Assembly (NCBI RefSeq): GCF_001510895.1
Contig: NZ_LPWA01000024.1
Span: forward strand, 100,819 to 164,818
Direction of reading: 5' to 3'
Origin: Mesorhizobium loti
Lineage (GTDB): Bacteria > Pseudomonadota > Alphaproteobacteria > Rhizobiales > Rhizobiaceae
Length of the DNA stretch: 64,000 nt
The notes under the pieces were generated by a model that did no database searches, was not told the DNA's origin, and saw only the letters and a program-made list of their open reading frames with translations. The position numbers and the translations under genes were made by a program. This document shows, in pieces, positions 28,330-38,480 of this stretch (its first letter is position 1; every line of letters begins with the position of its first letter).

Positions 28330-28361
28330 AAAAAAACCGGCCGCGATGTGTCGCAACCGGT
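28330..28361 (-). terminator. Intrinsic terminator of the metZ leader (riboswitch expression platform)
   Basis: On the minus strand, ACCGGTTGCGA (28361-28351) pairs with TCGCGGCCGGT (28346-28336) around CACA, with two G-U pairs, then seven T (28336-28330). It sits between the SAM-II aptamer and the metZ ATG, so it is the likely off switch when SAM is bound. Confidence 0.88.
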
Positions 28362-28383
28362 CCATACGGCCTTGCGGCCAGCG

Positions 28384-28439
28384 GTCCTTTAGCGACTTGT
28401 TTAACGTGGCTGCAAGCCGACCGGCCAAATCACCACGGG
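28384..28439 (-). promoter_or_regulatory. SAM-II riboswitch (metA-type element) upstream of metZ
   Basis: Read on the minus strand, the element has GTGGTGATTTGGCCGG, CGGCTTGCAGCCACGTTAAA and CAAGTCGCTAAAG in order, the core of the alphaproteobacterial SAM-II class with its H-type pseudoknot. SAM-II is known to precede metA, metX and metZ genes. The element is about 75 bases upstream of the metZ start, with an intrinsic terminator in between. Confidence 0.95.
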
Positions 28440-28447
28440 ATAACGAT

Positions 28448-28476
28448 CCTTTAGACCTGCGCCGCGCTTGCGTCAA
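28448..28476 (-). promoter_or_regulatory. Candidate sigma70 promoter of the metZ leader
   Basis: On the minus strand, TTGACG (28476-28471) as -35 and TAAAGG (28453-28448, 17-bp spacer) as -10. Transcription would begin just upstream of the SAM-II aptamer. Confidence 0.5.
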
Positions 28477-28540
28477 TTGCCGGCTTGATTAAGAGGTTTG
28501 TACCAGGCAGGAGCCTGCACCTATGCGCTTGCCCTGCCTT

Positions 28541-28642
28541 AGAGCAATTCCAGGAAAAGTGTGAAACGGTTTTCCGTCCGGAATTGCGTCAAACCAAGAG
28601 GTAGAGCGGTTCGCCGTTTCCATGAAACGGTGAAACGCTCTA
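28541..28642 (+). repeat. Intergenic repeat family C, copy 1
   Basis: About 100 bp: AGAGCAATTCCAGGAAAAGT, then GGTTTTCC and GGAATTGCGT (first hairpin), followed by AGAGCGGTTC...GTTTCCATGAAACGG...CGCTCT (second hairpin). Same architecture at 46138-46243 and 52369-52466. It fills the space between the metZ promoter and dcd. Confidence 0.85.
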
Positions 28643-28655
28643 GCGGAGCCAGACC

Positions 28656-29750
28656 TTGCGGCAGACAGGCATTCTCCCGGATCAGGACATCGCGGCGCTG
28701 TTTGAGGCGAACGCGCTGAAATCGCCGCGCACCCTCGACACCAACCAGATCCAGCCGGCCAGTCTCGATCTGAGGCTCGGCGATAAGGCTTTTCGCGTGC
28801 GCGCTTCCTTCCTGCCCGGTCCGGATCACCTGGTCGCCGACAAGCTCGACCGGCTGAAGCTGCACGAGATCAGCCTTGCCGAGGGCGCGGTGCTGGAAAC
28901 GGGCTGCGTCTACATCGTGCCGCTGCTCGAAAGCCTGGCGCTGCCGTCAGAAGTGTCGGCTTCGGCCAATCCGAAGAGCTCGACCGGGCGGCTGGACATT
29001 TTCACGCGGGTGATGACCGACCGTGGCCACGAGTTCGACAAGATCGCCGCCGGCTATCATGGCCCGCTCTACCTCGAGGTCAGCCCGCGCACCTTCCCGA
29101 TCGTCGTGCGCGCCGGCTCGCGGCTGTCGCAGATCCGCTTCCGCACCGGCAACGCGCTGCTGTCGGAAAACGAGCTGCGCGACCTCCATCGCGCCGAGAT
29201 GCTGGTCGCCACCGAGCCGCCCAACATTTCCGGCGGCGGCATCGCGCTCTCCATCGACCTCGACGGCGACAAGGACGGTCTTGTCGGCTATCGCGGCAAA
29301 CACCACACCGGCCTCGTCGACGTCGACAAGCGCGCCGCGCAGGACGTCGTCGACTTCTGGGAGCCGCTCTACAAGAGCGGCGCCGGCGAGCTGGTGCTCG
29401 ACCCGGACGAGTTCTACATCCTGGTCTCTCGCGAAGCCGTGCACGTGCCGCCGCTCTACGCTGCCGAGATGACGCCCTTCGACCCGCTGGTCGGCGAGTT
29501 CCGCGTCCACTATGCCGGCTTCTTCGACCCCGGCTTCGGCCATTCCGCCGCCGGCGGCAGCGGCAGCCGCGCGGTGCTCGAGGTGCGCAGCCACGAGGTG
29601 CCGTTCATCCTCGACCACGGCCAGATCGTCGGCCGCCTGGTCTACGAGCATATGCTCAAGCGCCCGCAGGCGCTCTATGGCAGCGATCTCGGCTCCAACT
29701 ATCAGGCGCAGGGGCTGAAGCTCTCCAAGCATTTCCGCGCCGCGCGATGA
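28656..29750 (+). CDS. dcd: 2'-deoxycytidine 5'-triphosphate deaminase, long alphaproteobacterial form
   Basis: 364 residues from a TTG at 28656. The protein is about twice the length of E. coli Dcd, as usual in Rhizobiales, with two dUTPase-like halves: the first with LDTNQIQPASLDLRLG, NPKSSTGRLDIFTRVMTD and YLEVSPRTFPIVVRAGSRLSQIR (R-G-S-R-L-S-Q-I/L catalytic and substrate motif), the second with GKHHTGLVDVDK and FILDHGQIVGRLVYEHM. It deaminates dCTP to dUTP for thymidylate supply. Repeat family C lies just before it. Confidence 0.92.
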   Translation: MRQTGILPDQDIAALFEANALKSPRTLDTNQIQPASLDLRLGDKAFRVRASFLPGPDHLVADKLDRLKLHEISLAEGAVLETGCVYIVPLLESLALPSEVSASANPKSSTGRLDIFTRVMTDRGHEFDKIAAGYHGPLYLEVSPRTFPIVVRAGSRLSQIRFRTGNALLSENELRDLHRAEMLVATEPPNISGGGIALSIDLDGDKDGLVGYRGKHHTGLVDVDKRAAQDVVDFWEPLYKSGAGELVLDPDEFYILVSREAVHVPPLYAAEMTPFDPLVGEFRVHYAGFFDPGFGHSAAGGSGSRAVLEVRSHEVPFILDHGQIVGRLVYEHMLKRPQALYGSDLGSNYQAQGLKLSKHFRAAR

Positions 29751-29842
29751 TCGCGGTTACAACCAGACTGTGCTTGCCCGGCCAACCGGGCCGTGCTTGG
29801 GTGCGTCACGGTGATCTAGAAATCCGACCGAGGGAGACAAAA

Positions 29843-30610
29843 ATGCAGATATCCAGATGGATCGTATCGGCAGCGGCGGCCGCCATGCTGGCGCTTGGCG
29901 CCAGCTCCGCGATCGCGGCGGAAAAGATCAAGATCGGCACCGAGGGCGCCTATCCGCCGTTCAACACCATCACCCCGGACGGCAAGGTCGAGGGCTTCGA
30001 CATCGATATCGCCAATGCGCTCTGCGCGCAGATGAAGGTCGAGTGCGAGATCGTCACCCAGGACTGGGACGGCATCATTCCGGCCCTTCAGGCCAAGAAG
30101 TTCGACGCCATCATCGCCTCGATGAGCATCACCGAGGAGCGCAAGAAGCAGGTCGCCTTCACCCACAAATACTACACCACGCCACTGTCGCTGGTCGCTC
30201 TGAAGGACAGCGACATCGCGTCCACCGAGCCTGCCGCGCTCGCCGGCAAGACCGTCGGCGCCCAGGCCTCGACCACCCAGGCCAATTACGCCCAGGACGT
30301 CTACGCCAAGGCCGGCGCCGAGGCGAAGCTCTACCCGACCCAGGAAGAGGCGGTCACCGATCTTCTCAACGGCCGTCTTGACGCCGTCATCTCGGACAAG
30401 TTCGTGCTGGTCGACTGGATGAAGAAGGCAAGCGACGGCTGCTGCAAGCTGGTCGGCGACGTCAAGGGCACCGAGACCGAGGCCGGCATCGCCGTGCGCC
30501 TGGAGGACACGGCACTTCGCGACAGGCTGAACGCGGCCATCGACGCCATCGTCGCCGACGGCACCTACAAGAAGATCCAGGCCAAGTATTTCGACTTCGA
30601 TATTTATTGA
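29843..30610 (+). CDS. Amino-acid ABC transporter substrate-binding protein (Lys/Arg/Orn type)
   Basis: 255 residues from ATG 29843, preceded by GAGGGAGAC. Signal peptide MQISRWIVSAAAAAMLALGASSAIAA, then KIKIGTEGAYPPFNTITPDGKVEGFDIDIANALCAQM and FDAIIASMSITEERKKQVAFTHKYY, the SBP_bac_3 signature of basic amino-acid binding proteins. Two Cys (CAQMKVEC) can form the disulfide known in ArgT/HisJ-type proteins. No permease or ATPase gene adjoins it. Confidence 0.88.
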   Translation: MQISRWIVSAAAAAMLALGASSAIAAEKIKIGTEGAYPPFNTITPDGKVEGFDIDIANALCAQMKVECEIVTQDWDGIIPALQAKKFDAIIASMSITEERKKQVAFTHKYYTTPLSLVALKDSDIASTEPAALAGKTVGAQASTTQANYAQDVYAKAGAEAKLYPTQEEAVTDLLNGRLDAVISDKFVLVDWMKKASDGCCKLVGDVKGTETEAGIAVRLEDTALRDRLNAAIDAIVADGTYKKIQAKYFDFDIY

Positions 30611-30615
30611 GGTTG

Positions 30616-30772
30616 TCTCCCCCCTTGAGGGGGAGATGGCCGCGAAGCGGTCAGAGGGGGTCGTCTGACATAAAGCCCGACGCCCTGCGGACGCGAAGAG
30701 GAGGTTGGCGCTCTAAGCGCGGCGACCCCCTCTGTCGCCTTCGGCGACATCTTCCCCTCAAGGGGGGGATCG
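30616..30772. repeat. Palindromic repeat family A, inverted doublet
   Basis: Two arms in opposite orientation: 30616-30663 (TCTCCCCCCTTGAGGGGGAG, then a GCCGC GAAG CGGTC hairpin and AGAGGGGGTCG) and 30721-30772, its near mirror image. About 57 bp of unique DNA separates them. The layout is that of a REPIN without a gene inside; compare 3533-4060, where the same family encloses the DUF559 gene. Confidence 0.85.
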
Positions 30773-30776
30773 GCGC

Positions 30777-31766
30777 TCACAGCGCCTTCACCGCCACCTT
30801 CACCGGCTTTTCGATTTCCAGCGGGTTGCGCAGCGGCAGGCCGAAGTCCTTGGCCTCGATCTCGAACACGTCGCCGGCCTCGGTCCTGACGCCGTCGGCG
30901 AAGGACAGCGTCGCGGTGCCGAACATGTGCACATGCACGTCGCCGGGCTGGCGGAAGGCCGAATACTTGAAGTGGTGATGCTCGAGATTGGCGATCGTAT
31001 GCGACATGTTCGCTTCGCCCGACAAGAACGGCTTTTCCCAAAGCAGCTTGCCGTCACGCAGGATGCGTGAAGAGCCCCTGATATCGGCGGGCAGCTCCCC
31101 GATCAGGATTTCCGGTCCGAACGAGGCATTGCGTAGCTTGGAGTGGGCGAGGAACAGGTAGTTCACCCGCTCTGTCACATGGTCGGAAAACTCGTTCGAC
31201 AGCGTGAAGCCGACGCGAAACGGCGCGCCGTCGTCGCCGATGACATAGATGCCGGCGATCTCCGGCTCCTCGCCGGCGTCCTGCGCGAAGGCGGGCGACA
31301 TCAGCGGCGCGCCGGGCGCAACCGCCATGGTGCCGTTGCCCTTGTAGAACCATTCCGGCTGCACGCCGATCTGGCCCTTGGCCGGCTTGCCGCCTTCCAG
31401 TCCCATGCGGAACATCTTCATGGAATCGGTGAGCTGCTCCTCGCCGTCGCTGAGCTTCTTGTGCATGGAGTCGCGCGTCGCGGCGGAGCCGAGATGCGTC
31501 AGCCCCGTGCCGGTGAGGTGGAGATGCGCGGGATCCGGGTGGTTGATCGGCGACACCAGGCGACCTTTCTTGTAGACGGCGTCGAGATCGACCGTCTCGC
31601 CGTAGCCCTTGCGCTCGATCAGCGCTTCGAGACCGGTGCCGGTGCGCGCCGCCTCCATCGCCAGCGAGTAGACGCTGCGCGCGCCGTTGATGATCCGGGT
31701 CTTGCCGCCGCTGCGGGCAACGACGCGGATCGTCTCGGCGTCGTCGAGGATCTGGGAAATCAGCAT
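30777..31766 (-). CDS. gguC: GguC/AraD1 family protein (FAH-fold)
   Basis: 329 residues from the ATG at 31766 after GAGAGGG. The C-terminal half looks like the fumarylacetoacetate hydrolase fold: GAPLMSPAFAQDAGEEPEIAGIYVIGDDG (metal Glu residues), GFTLSNEFSDHVTER and LRNASFGPEILIG. It is the last gene of the chvE-gguA-gguB-gguC cluster, as in Agrobacterium, where GguC is not part of the pore. Relatives (AraD1) are 2-keto-3-deoxy-sugar acid dehydratases, so it may process the imported arabinose-type sugar. Confidence 0.85.
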   Translation of the reverse strand: MLISQILDDAETIRVVARSGGKTRIINGARSVYSLAMEAARTGTGLEALIERKGYGETVDLDAVYKKGRLVSPINHPDPAHLHLTGTGLTHLGSAATRDSMHKKLSDGEEQLTDSMKMFRMGLEGGKPAKGQIGVQPEWFYKGNGTMAVAPGAPLMSPAFAQDAGEEPEIAGIYVIGDDGAPFRVGFTLSNEFSDHVTERVNYLFLAHSKLRNASFGPEILIGELPADIRGSSRILRDGKLLWEKPFLSGEANMSHTIANLEHHHFKYSAFRQPGDVHVHMFGTATLSFADGVRTEAGDVFEIEAKDFGLPLRNPLEIEKPVKVAVKAL

Positions 31767-31974
31767 GATGAACCCTCTCTCTTTTGCCTTGGCCTGGCTG
31801 CCGACGGGCAAACCCTGACCGGCGCGGCCCGGAACCGATCCGCGCCACGGTTGAAACTCTTCGTCCGGATTGCGCTCGCGAGCCCGGTCCCTCAGGGGAC
31901 TTCTTGGCGCCGACGGGCTGCCGGCAGCGTCGCGATCTAGAACCCGTATGCCTCCTGAACCTCGCTCCCGGCTT

Positions 31975-33262
31975 TTAAGCCTTGTTCTTGTTGTAGACGT
32001 CGAAGATCACGGCGCCGAGCAGCACAAGGCCCTTGACCACCTGCTGCCAGTCGACATTGACGCCCATGATCGACATGCCGTTGTTCATCACGCCCATGAT
32101 GAAGCCGCCGACCACGGCGCCGATGACTTGTCCGACGCCGCCCATCGCCGAGGCGCCGCCGATGAAGACGGCCGCTATCACGTCGAGCTCGCTGCCGAGA
32201 CCGGCGGCCGGCACGGCCTGGCCGAGCGCGCCGCGATGATCAGGCCGCCGAGCGCCGACAGCACGCCCATGTTGATGAACACCAGAAGCGTCAGCCTTTC
32301 GGTATTGATGCCCGACAGCTGTGCCGCCTTGGCGTTGCCACCCATCGCATAGATGCGCCGGCCAATGGTCATGCGCTTGGTGACGAAGACGAACATCGAG
32401 ATCAGCACGCCCATCACCAGCAGCACCACCGGCAGGCCCCTGTAGCTCGCGAACTGGAACACCAGGAACAGCGCCAGCGCGCTGCCCACCAGCGTCTTGA
32501 TGACGAACAGCGGGAAGGGTTCGGCCTCATAGCCATGGCGCTCACGCTTGCGGCGCGCTCGCAGGCCGAAATAGGCATACGCCAGCACAGCGACCAGGCC
32601 GAGCACGATCGTCGTCATGTGCAGCGTCAGGCCGCTGCCGACGATGGTCTTGCCGGCGGCATTCACCGTCGGCGGGATCAGCGTCAGCGGACCGACCACG
32701 TCCGGGATGAAGCCGGAGCTCAGCGCCTTGAAGCTGTCGGGAAGCGGGCCGACCGAGGAGCCGCCGCCAAGCAGCGCCTGGCAGATGCCGCGGAAGATCA
32801 GCATGCCCGCGAGCGTCACGATGAAGCTCGGTATCCGGTGATAGGCGATCCAGTAGCCTTGCGCGGCGCCGATCAGGGCGCCGACGATCAGGCAGACGAT
32901 CGAGACCACCAGCGGATTGCTGAATATCCCGAGCGGCCAGATGACCATCATCATCGCGGCAAGCGCGCCGATGAAGCCGGCGACCGATCCCACGCTGAGA
33001 TCGATATAGCCGGCGACGATCACCAGCAGCATGCCAAGCGCCATCACGATGATGAAGGAGTTCTGCTGCACCAGGTTGCTGAGGTTGACCGGTTTGAACA
33101 GGGTGCCCGACGTCGTGTACTGGAAGAACAGCATGATGACGATCAGCGCGATAATCAGGCCATATTCGCGCAAATTTGTCGTCAGCGCCGAGACGGCGAT
33201 GCGCGGACCGTGCTTGACGTCCTCGGCGGTGCCGCTTTGCGGTGCGGGAGCGCTTTCTGTGC

Positions 33263-33266
<4 letters not shown>
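31975..33266 (-). CDS. gguB: Sugar ABC transporter permease GguB, frame broken once
   Basis: About ten membrane segments; the conserved permease loop is [17 protein letters not shown]. The frame changes near 32226: before it the protein reads GGLIIAAR, after it [21 protein letters not shown]. One restored C (GCGCGC then CTC GGC CAG) gives an unbroken 430-residue permease ending YNKNKA. The ATG overlaps the gguA stop (ATGA). It forms the membrane channel for sugars delivered by ChvE. Confidence 0.9.
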
Positions 33267-34798
<1,532 letters not shown>

Positions 34799-34940
34799 CA
34801 GGAATTCCACTCCCTGGCGCATGCCTTCCGTTCCCGGAAAGTGTCACGCGCGAAAATCAACGCACCGCAGCTTCCCCTTGCCGTGACGGCGCATGGCGCT
34901 GCGGAAGCCGGCAAAAACAATACCGGGCCCGCCGTTGAAC

Positions 34941-34971
34941 GAAAAGGGGCCCCGCGTCGCGCAGGACCCCT
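34941..34971 (-). terminator. Terminator-like hairpin between chvE and gguA
   Basis: On the minus strand, AGGGGTCCTGCG (34971-34960) pairs with CGCGGGGCCCCT (34956-34945) over 12 positions with two G-U pairs and a CGA loop, then TTTTC. It lies 17 bp after the chvE stop and before gguA. Partial termination here would give more binding protein than transporter. Confidence 0.8.
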
Positions 34972-34987
34972 CGTTTTTCAAGCCGGA

Positions 34988-36058
34988 TTACTTCAGCTCG
35001 TCGGCCTTGATGTAACCGGAGTCGACGACCTGCGCCTGGTAGTTCGACTTGTCGACCTCATGCGGCGTCAAAAGGATCGAGGGAACGACCTTGACGTCGT
35101 TGTTGTAGGTCTTGTCGTCGAGGCCGTCAGGCTTGCCGCCCGAGAGCACCTTGTCGACCAGCTGTACGGTGGCCTTGGCCAGCTCGCGGGTGTCCTTGAA
35201 CACCGTCGAATACTGCTCGCCCGAGATGATCAGCTTGACCGAGGCGGTCTCGGCGTCCTGGCCGGTCACGATCGGCCACGGCTGAGCGTCGGTGCCGTAG
35301 CCGACGGCGCGCAGCGAGGCGGTGATGCCGCGCGACAGGCCGTCATAGGGCGACAGAACGCCATCGACGCGGCTGCCGTCCGAATAGTTGGCCGACAGCA
35401 GGTTGTCCATGCGCGCCTGGGCGGTGGCGGCCAGCCAGCGCAGCGTGCCGACCTTGTCCATGCCCGTCTGGCCGGACTTGATCTTGATCGAGCCGTCGTC
35501 GATCAGCGGCTGCAGGACGGATATCGCGCCGTTGTAGAAGAAGAAGGCGTTGTTGTCGTCGGGCGAGCCGCCGAACAGCTCGACGTTCCACGGCTTGGTG
35601 TTCGGGAAGCGCTCCTTGAGGCCCTTGACCAGGGAATTCGCCTGGATGACGCCGACGCCGAAATTGTCGAAGGTGGTGTAGTAGTCGACATTTGGGGTCT
35701 TTTTGATCAGGCGGTCGTAGGCGATGGTGACCACGCCGGCATCGTTGGCCTTCTGCAGCGCATCGGCCATGGTGGTGCCGTCGATCGAGGCGATGATCAG
35801 CGCCTTCGGGCCTTTGGTGATTTCGTTTTCCAGCTGGCTGAGCTGGTTCGGGATGTCGTCCTGCGCATACTGCAGGTCGACCGTGTAGCCGAGCGCTTCG
35901 AGCTGGGACTTGACGGCGTCGCCGTCGTTGATCCAGCGCTGCGAGGTCTTGGTCGGCATCAGCACGCCGACGAGACCCTTGTCGGCCGCATGTGCCGAAT
36001 AGGTCATGGCGGCGACGCCAAGGGCCGCGATGGCGGCCAGTGTCTTGATGATCTTCAC
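34988..36058 (-). CDS. chvE: Multiple-monosaccharide periplasmic binding protein ChvE
   Basis: 356 residues from a GTG at 36058 (GGGAGAG six bases upstream; the nearby ATG is out of frame). Signal peptide [24 protein letters not shown], then a family-1 sugar-binding fold: [67 protein letters not shown] and [16 protein letters not shown]. In Agrobacterium ChvE binds galactose, arabinose and other sugars and also activates VirA. Here it is the first gene of the gguABC cluster, with divergent gbpR. Confidence 0.93.
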   Translation of the reverse strand: MKIIKTLAAIAALGVAAMTYSAHAADKGLVGVLMPTKTSQRWINDGDAVKSQLEALGYTVDLQYAQDDIPNQLSQLENEITKGPKALIIASIDGTTMADALQKANDAGVVTIAYDRLIKKTPNVDYYTTFDNFGVGVIQANSLVKGLKERFPNTKPWNVELFGGSPDDNNAFFFYNGAISVLQPLIDDGSIKIKSGQTGMDKVGTLRWLAATAQARMDNLLSANYSDGSRVDGVLSPYDGLSRGITASLRAVGYGTDAQPWPIVTGQDAETASVKLIISGEQYSTVFKDTRELAKATVQLVDKVLSGGKPDGLDDKTYNNDVKVVPSILLTPHEVDKSNYQAQVVDSGYIKADELK

Positions 36059-36253
36059 ATTACTCTCCCTGGTTGATGGACGCGACACCTCGGGGCTTCG
36101 CGGGCCGCGCAGTCGGACAGGAGCGCTCTCGCGCCTCTGTCGACTTTATCGATCTCCGGTATCCTCCCAATCGGTCCCGCGACGCAGTTTCAATCGATAC
36201 GATTTTGCTCGTTGCCGATCCCTGCGCCTCGGAACGCGCGAAGGGTGTGTCCC

Positions 36254-36271
36254 TTTGACATAACTGTCAAA
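36254..36271. promoter_or_regulatory. Dyad in the chvE-gbpR intergenic region, CRP/FNR-like
   Basis: TTTGACA (36254-36260), TAAC, TGTCAAA (36265-36271): a perfect 7-bp inverted repeat around 4 bp. The layout TTGAC-N4-GTCAA resembles sites of CRP/FNR-type regulators, but no protein is assigned. Confidence 0.45.
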
Positions 36272-36289
36272 TGCGATCTTTGCTGGTTG

Positions 36290-36309
36290 CTATACCGAAA
36301 CTGGTATAG
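36290..36309. promoter_or_regulatory. Candidate GbpR (LysR-type) operator
   Basis: CTATACC (36290-36296), GAAACT, GGTATAG (36303-36309) is a perfect dyad with the T-N11-A pattern of LysR-type binding sites. It lies 41 bp before the gbpR ATG and between gbpR and chvE, the expected place for an autoregulated divergent promoter. Confidence 0.65.
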
Positions 36310-36350
36310 TTAAGCATGCGGTGAAACACGGGCGGAGCGGCTGGGAAATC

Positions 36351-37340
36351 ATGGCGGCATTACACGATCCTGATGCAATTTCAGTAAGTTACGAGAAGCT
36401 CCCGGGAGACGGCGAGACGCTGCTGCGCAGCGGCTTGAGCCTGCGCCACATGCGGATGATCACCGCCCTCGACGATCACGGACGGGTGAGCGCCGCCGCC
36501 CAGGTCATGAACATCTCCCAGCCGGCGGCCTCGCGCATGATCGCCGAGATGGAGGCGGTGCTCGACGTGAAGTTGTGCGAACGGCTGCCGCGTGGCGTGA
36601 CGCTGACCCCTTACGGCCAGGCGCTCGCCAGGCGGGCTCGCTCGATCCTGCTCGAGATGCGCGAAGCCGACCGCGAGATTTCGGAGCTCAAGGCCGGCAA
36701 GGGCGGTTCGGTGTTCCTCGGCGCCGTTACCGCGCCCGCGATCGAGCTCGCGGTGCCGGCGATTCGCGAGATCCGTCGCATCTACCCGCGCATCGAGATC
36801 ACCATGCAGGTCGAGACGTCGAACGTGCTCGCCCGCGAGCTGATCGCGTCGCGCCACGACTTCATCATCGCCCGCATCCCCGACGACCTCAATCCGCGGC
36901 TGTTCGAATCGCGCGTCATCGGCATCGAGAAGGCCTGCCTGATCGTGCGCCGCGGCCATCCGCTTGCCAGTGGCAGGACGGTCGCTCTGGAGGAGACGGC
37001 TGCCTATGACTGGGTCTTCCAGTCCGGCGGTTCGCCGCTGCGCCAGGCGATGGAAAGCAATTTCCTGAACCGCAACATCCCGCTTCCCGACCGCATCCTC
37101 AACACCTCCTCGCTGCTGCTGACGCTGGTGATGGTGGCGCAATCCGACGCCATCGCCCCCGTTTCGGTCCAGGTGGCCAGGTTCATCCAGAGCGCCGACG
37201 GGCTGGCGGGAGCGATCGACGTCGTGCAGACCGAGTTCGACATCGAGGTCAGGCCCTACAGCCTGATCACGGTCAAGAACCGCGTGCTCTCGCCCGCCGC
37301 CAAGATGCTGCACGACTTCATTCTGCGCGAAGTGGGGTAA
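36351..37340 (+). CDS. gbpR: LysR-family regulator GbpR
   Basis: 329 residues from ATG 36351. Winged HTH near residues 25-85 (LSLRHMRMITALDDHGRVSAAAQVMNISQPAASRMIAEMEAVLDVKLCER) and a periplasmic-binding-like effector domain (residues 110-320). In Agrobacterium GbpR controls chvE in response to arabinose, galactose and fucose. Divergent position to chvE and the dyad at 36290-36309 support the same job. A GTG at 36321 would add ten residues. Confidence 0.88.
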   Translation: MAALHDPDAISVSYEKLPGDGETLLRSGLSLRHMRMITALDDHGRVSAAAQVMNISQPAASRMIAEMEAVLDVKLCERLPRGVTLTPYGQALARRARSILLEMREADREISELKAGKGGSVFLGAVTAPAIELAVPAIREIRRIYPRIEITMQVETSNVLARELIASRHDFIIARIPDDLNPRLFESRVIGIEKACLIVRRGHPLASGRTVALEETAAYDWVFQSGGSPLRQAMESNFLNRNIPLPDRILNTSSLLLTLVMVAQSDAIAPVSVQVARFIQSADGLAGAIDVVQTEFDIEVRPYSLITVKNRVLSPAAKMLHDFILREVG

Positions 37341-37443
37341 TGGAACGAGAATGCTACTTGCACGTTCAAACCGATCGGCGGCTCGCTGAGCCTGTTTCGG
37401 TGAGGGACGGACCGCCGATGCTCAACAGCTCGGGAGGTTTTCG

Positions 37444-37788
37444 ATGGAACGTCGGTTGTTTCTGACTGGAATGCTTGGCGTTGCGGGGGCGGCAGCGCTT
37501 GCAAGCCTGGCCGGGCCAAGCAAGGCGGTTGCCGGTATTCCCAACGGCAACGGTATTCTCGACGAGCTCGACAAGCCGGATCCGACCATCTACGAGGAGG
37601 ATGACCAGGCAGATCTGCTGCAGCCGGCTCAGTACTACTACCGCCGTCGCCGGTACTACCGCGATCGGTACTACCGCCGTCGCCGTCGCCGGCGCGTTTG
37701 GAGAAGGGTCTGCCGCCGCTACTGGCGCTATGGTCGGCGTCATGTCCGCTGCTGGCGCCGCCGCGTCTGGATCAGCTTCTGGCTCTGA
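37444..37788 (+). CDS. Tat-signal protein with Arg/Tyr-rich C-terminal tail
   Basis: 114 residues; GGGAGG precedes the ATG. It begins MERRLFLTGMLGVAGAAALASLAGPSKAVA, a twin-arginine signal with RRLFLTG and hydrophobic core. An acidic middle (DELDKPDPTIYEEDDQADLL, residues 40-59) is followed by a tail of mostly Arg and Tyr/Trp (residues 66-105) with two Cys. Similar small proteins are often called protamine-like in rhizobia; no function is known. The charge layout suggests that the acidic segment masks the basic tail. A strong hairpin follows at 37836. Confidence 0.7.
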   Translation: MERRLFLTGMLGVAGAAALASLAGPSKAVAGIPNGNGILDELDKPDPTIYEEDDQADLLQPAQYYYRRRRYYRDRYYRRRRRRRVWRRVCRRYWRYGRRHVRCWRRRVWISFWL

Positions 37789-37835
37789 GGACGATAGCTG
37801 TCGACAACCTGCGCTCGGTGGGTGCATTGCTGGGT

Positions 37836-37865
37836 TTGGGTCTTGCCCGCCCGGGCAAGACCCAA
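37836..37865. terminator. Long palindrome after the Arg/Tyr-rich gene
   Basis: TTGGGTCTTGCCCG (37836-37849), CC, CGGGCAAGACCCAA (37852-37865): 14-bp perfect arms. It lies 47 bp after the stop codon. No T run follows, but the stem is very stable and fits a transcript end. Confidence 0.55.
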
Positions 37866-38260
37866 CATTTGCGCTTTGCAAATCAATGGTCTGGATTCGG
37901 CCCCGCCGCCAGGATGGGGTCGGTGAGACCAAGGCGCTCGCCTTCGGTTGCTGGACTGCATCTGGAGGGTGCTTTGTCCCGATCGGGCCCTGTGTTTGCG
38001 CCGATTGCAGGCCAGGTAAAAAAGCGCGCCTCGGCGATCCGGTCAGCCGCGGCGCCGCGATCTAAGAGCGGATCAAGAAGCTGAACGAGGCCAAGCGGCT
38101 GTAAGGAAGCCTGGCGAATCCCCGAAATTCACAGGCGCGGGCCACAACATATTGGGGTCGCTAAACGGGCACTTTGCTGCTCGACCAAGCCAAAAAATGC
38201 AAGGGAAACAAAAGCCTCGATCCCGTTCGGCTTCGCATTCTCGTGGAAAAATCATCTGTT

Positions 38261-38278
38261 AACACTATATTTAGTGTT
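38261..38278. promoter_or_regulatory. Inverted repeat upstream of the small HTH gene
   Basis: AACACTA (38261-38267), TATT, TAGTGTT (38272-38278) is a perfect 7-bp dyad. It overlaps a weak possible -35 (TTAGTG) with CTATAG at 17 bp as -10. It may be the operator for the downstream HTH protein; inferred. Confidence 0.45.
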
Positions 38279-38340
38279 TGCGATTGCGTTCAACTATAGA
38301 TCATGATTGCGAATTGCGTGATTCCTTCGCGCAAGCATAA

Positions 38341-38373
38341 AGACCGGCCCCTCCTGCCAGAGGGAACCGGTCT
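38341..38373 (+). other. Stable hairpin in the leader of the small HTH gene
   Basis: AGACCGG (38341-38347) pairs with CCGGTCT (38367-38373), and inside it CCCTC (38349-38353) with GAGGG (38360-38364). It lies ~110 bases before the ATG at 38481, so the transcript leader is structured. No T run follows, so it is not a simple terminator. Confidence 0.5.
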
Positions 38374-38480
38374 GGGTATAAGCCGCCGGGTAAGGGCGGG
38401 ATTTGTTGCAACGGGACGACCATTGTCGTGTTCGTTACTCAAGTCAATCCCTGCCCGGCTATTTCAAACGGAGAAATGGC

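Larger units (their letters stand above)
37866..38480. other. Intergenic stretch before the accessory genes
   Basis: No frame in these ~615 bases is convincing. The dyad at 38261-38278 and hairpin at 38341-38373 are the only structures seen. From about 38200 the DNA becomes more A/T-rich than the surrounding chromosome, which continues through the RelA/SpoT-domain gene. Confidence 0.45.

Noticed and set aside
37475..38084. Overlapping frames of 128 and 196 codons downstream of the Arg/Tyr-rich gene
   Set aside because: They overlap that gene in other frames, cross a 30-bp palindrome and show no recognisable domain.
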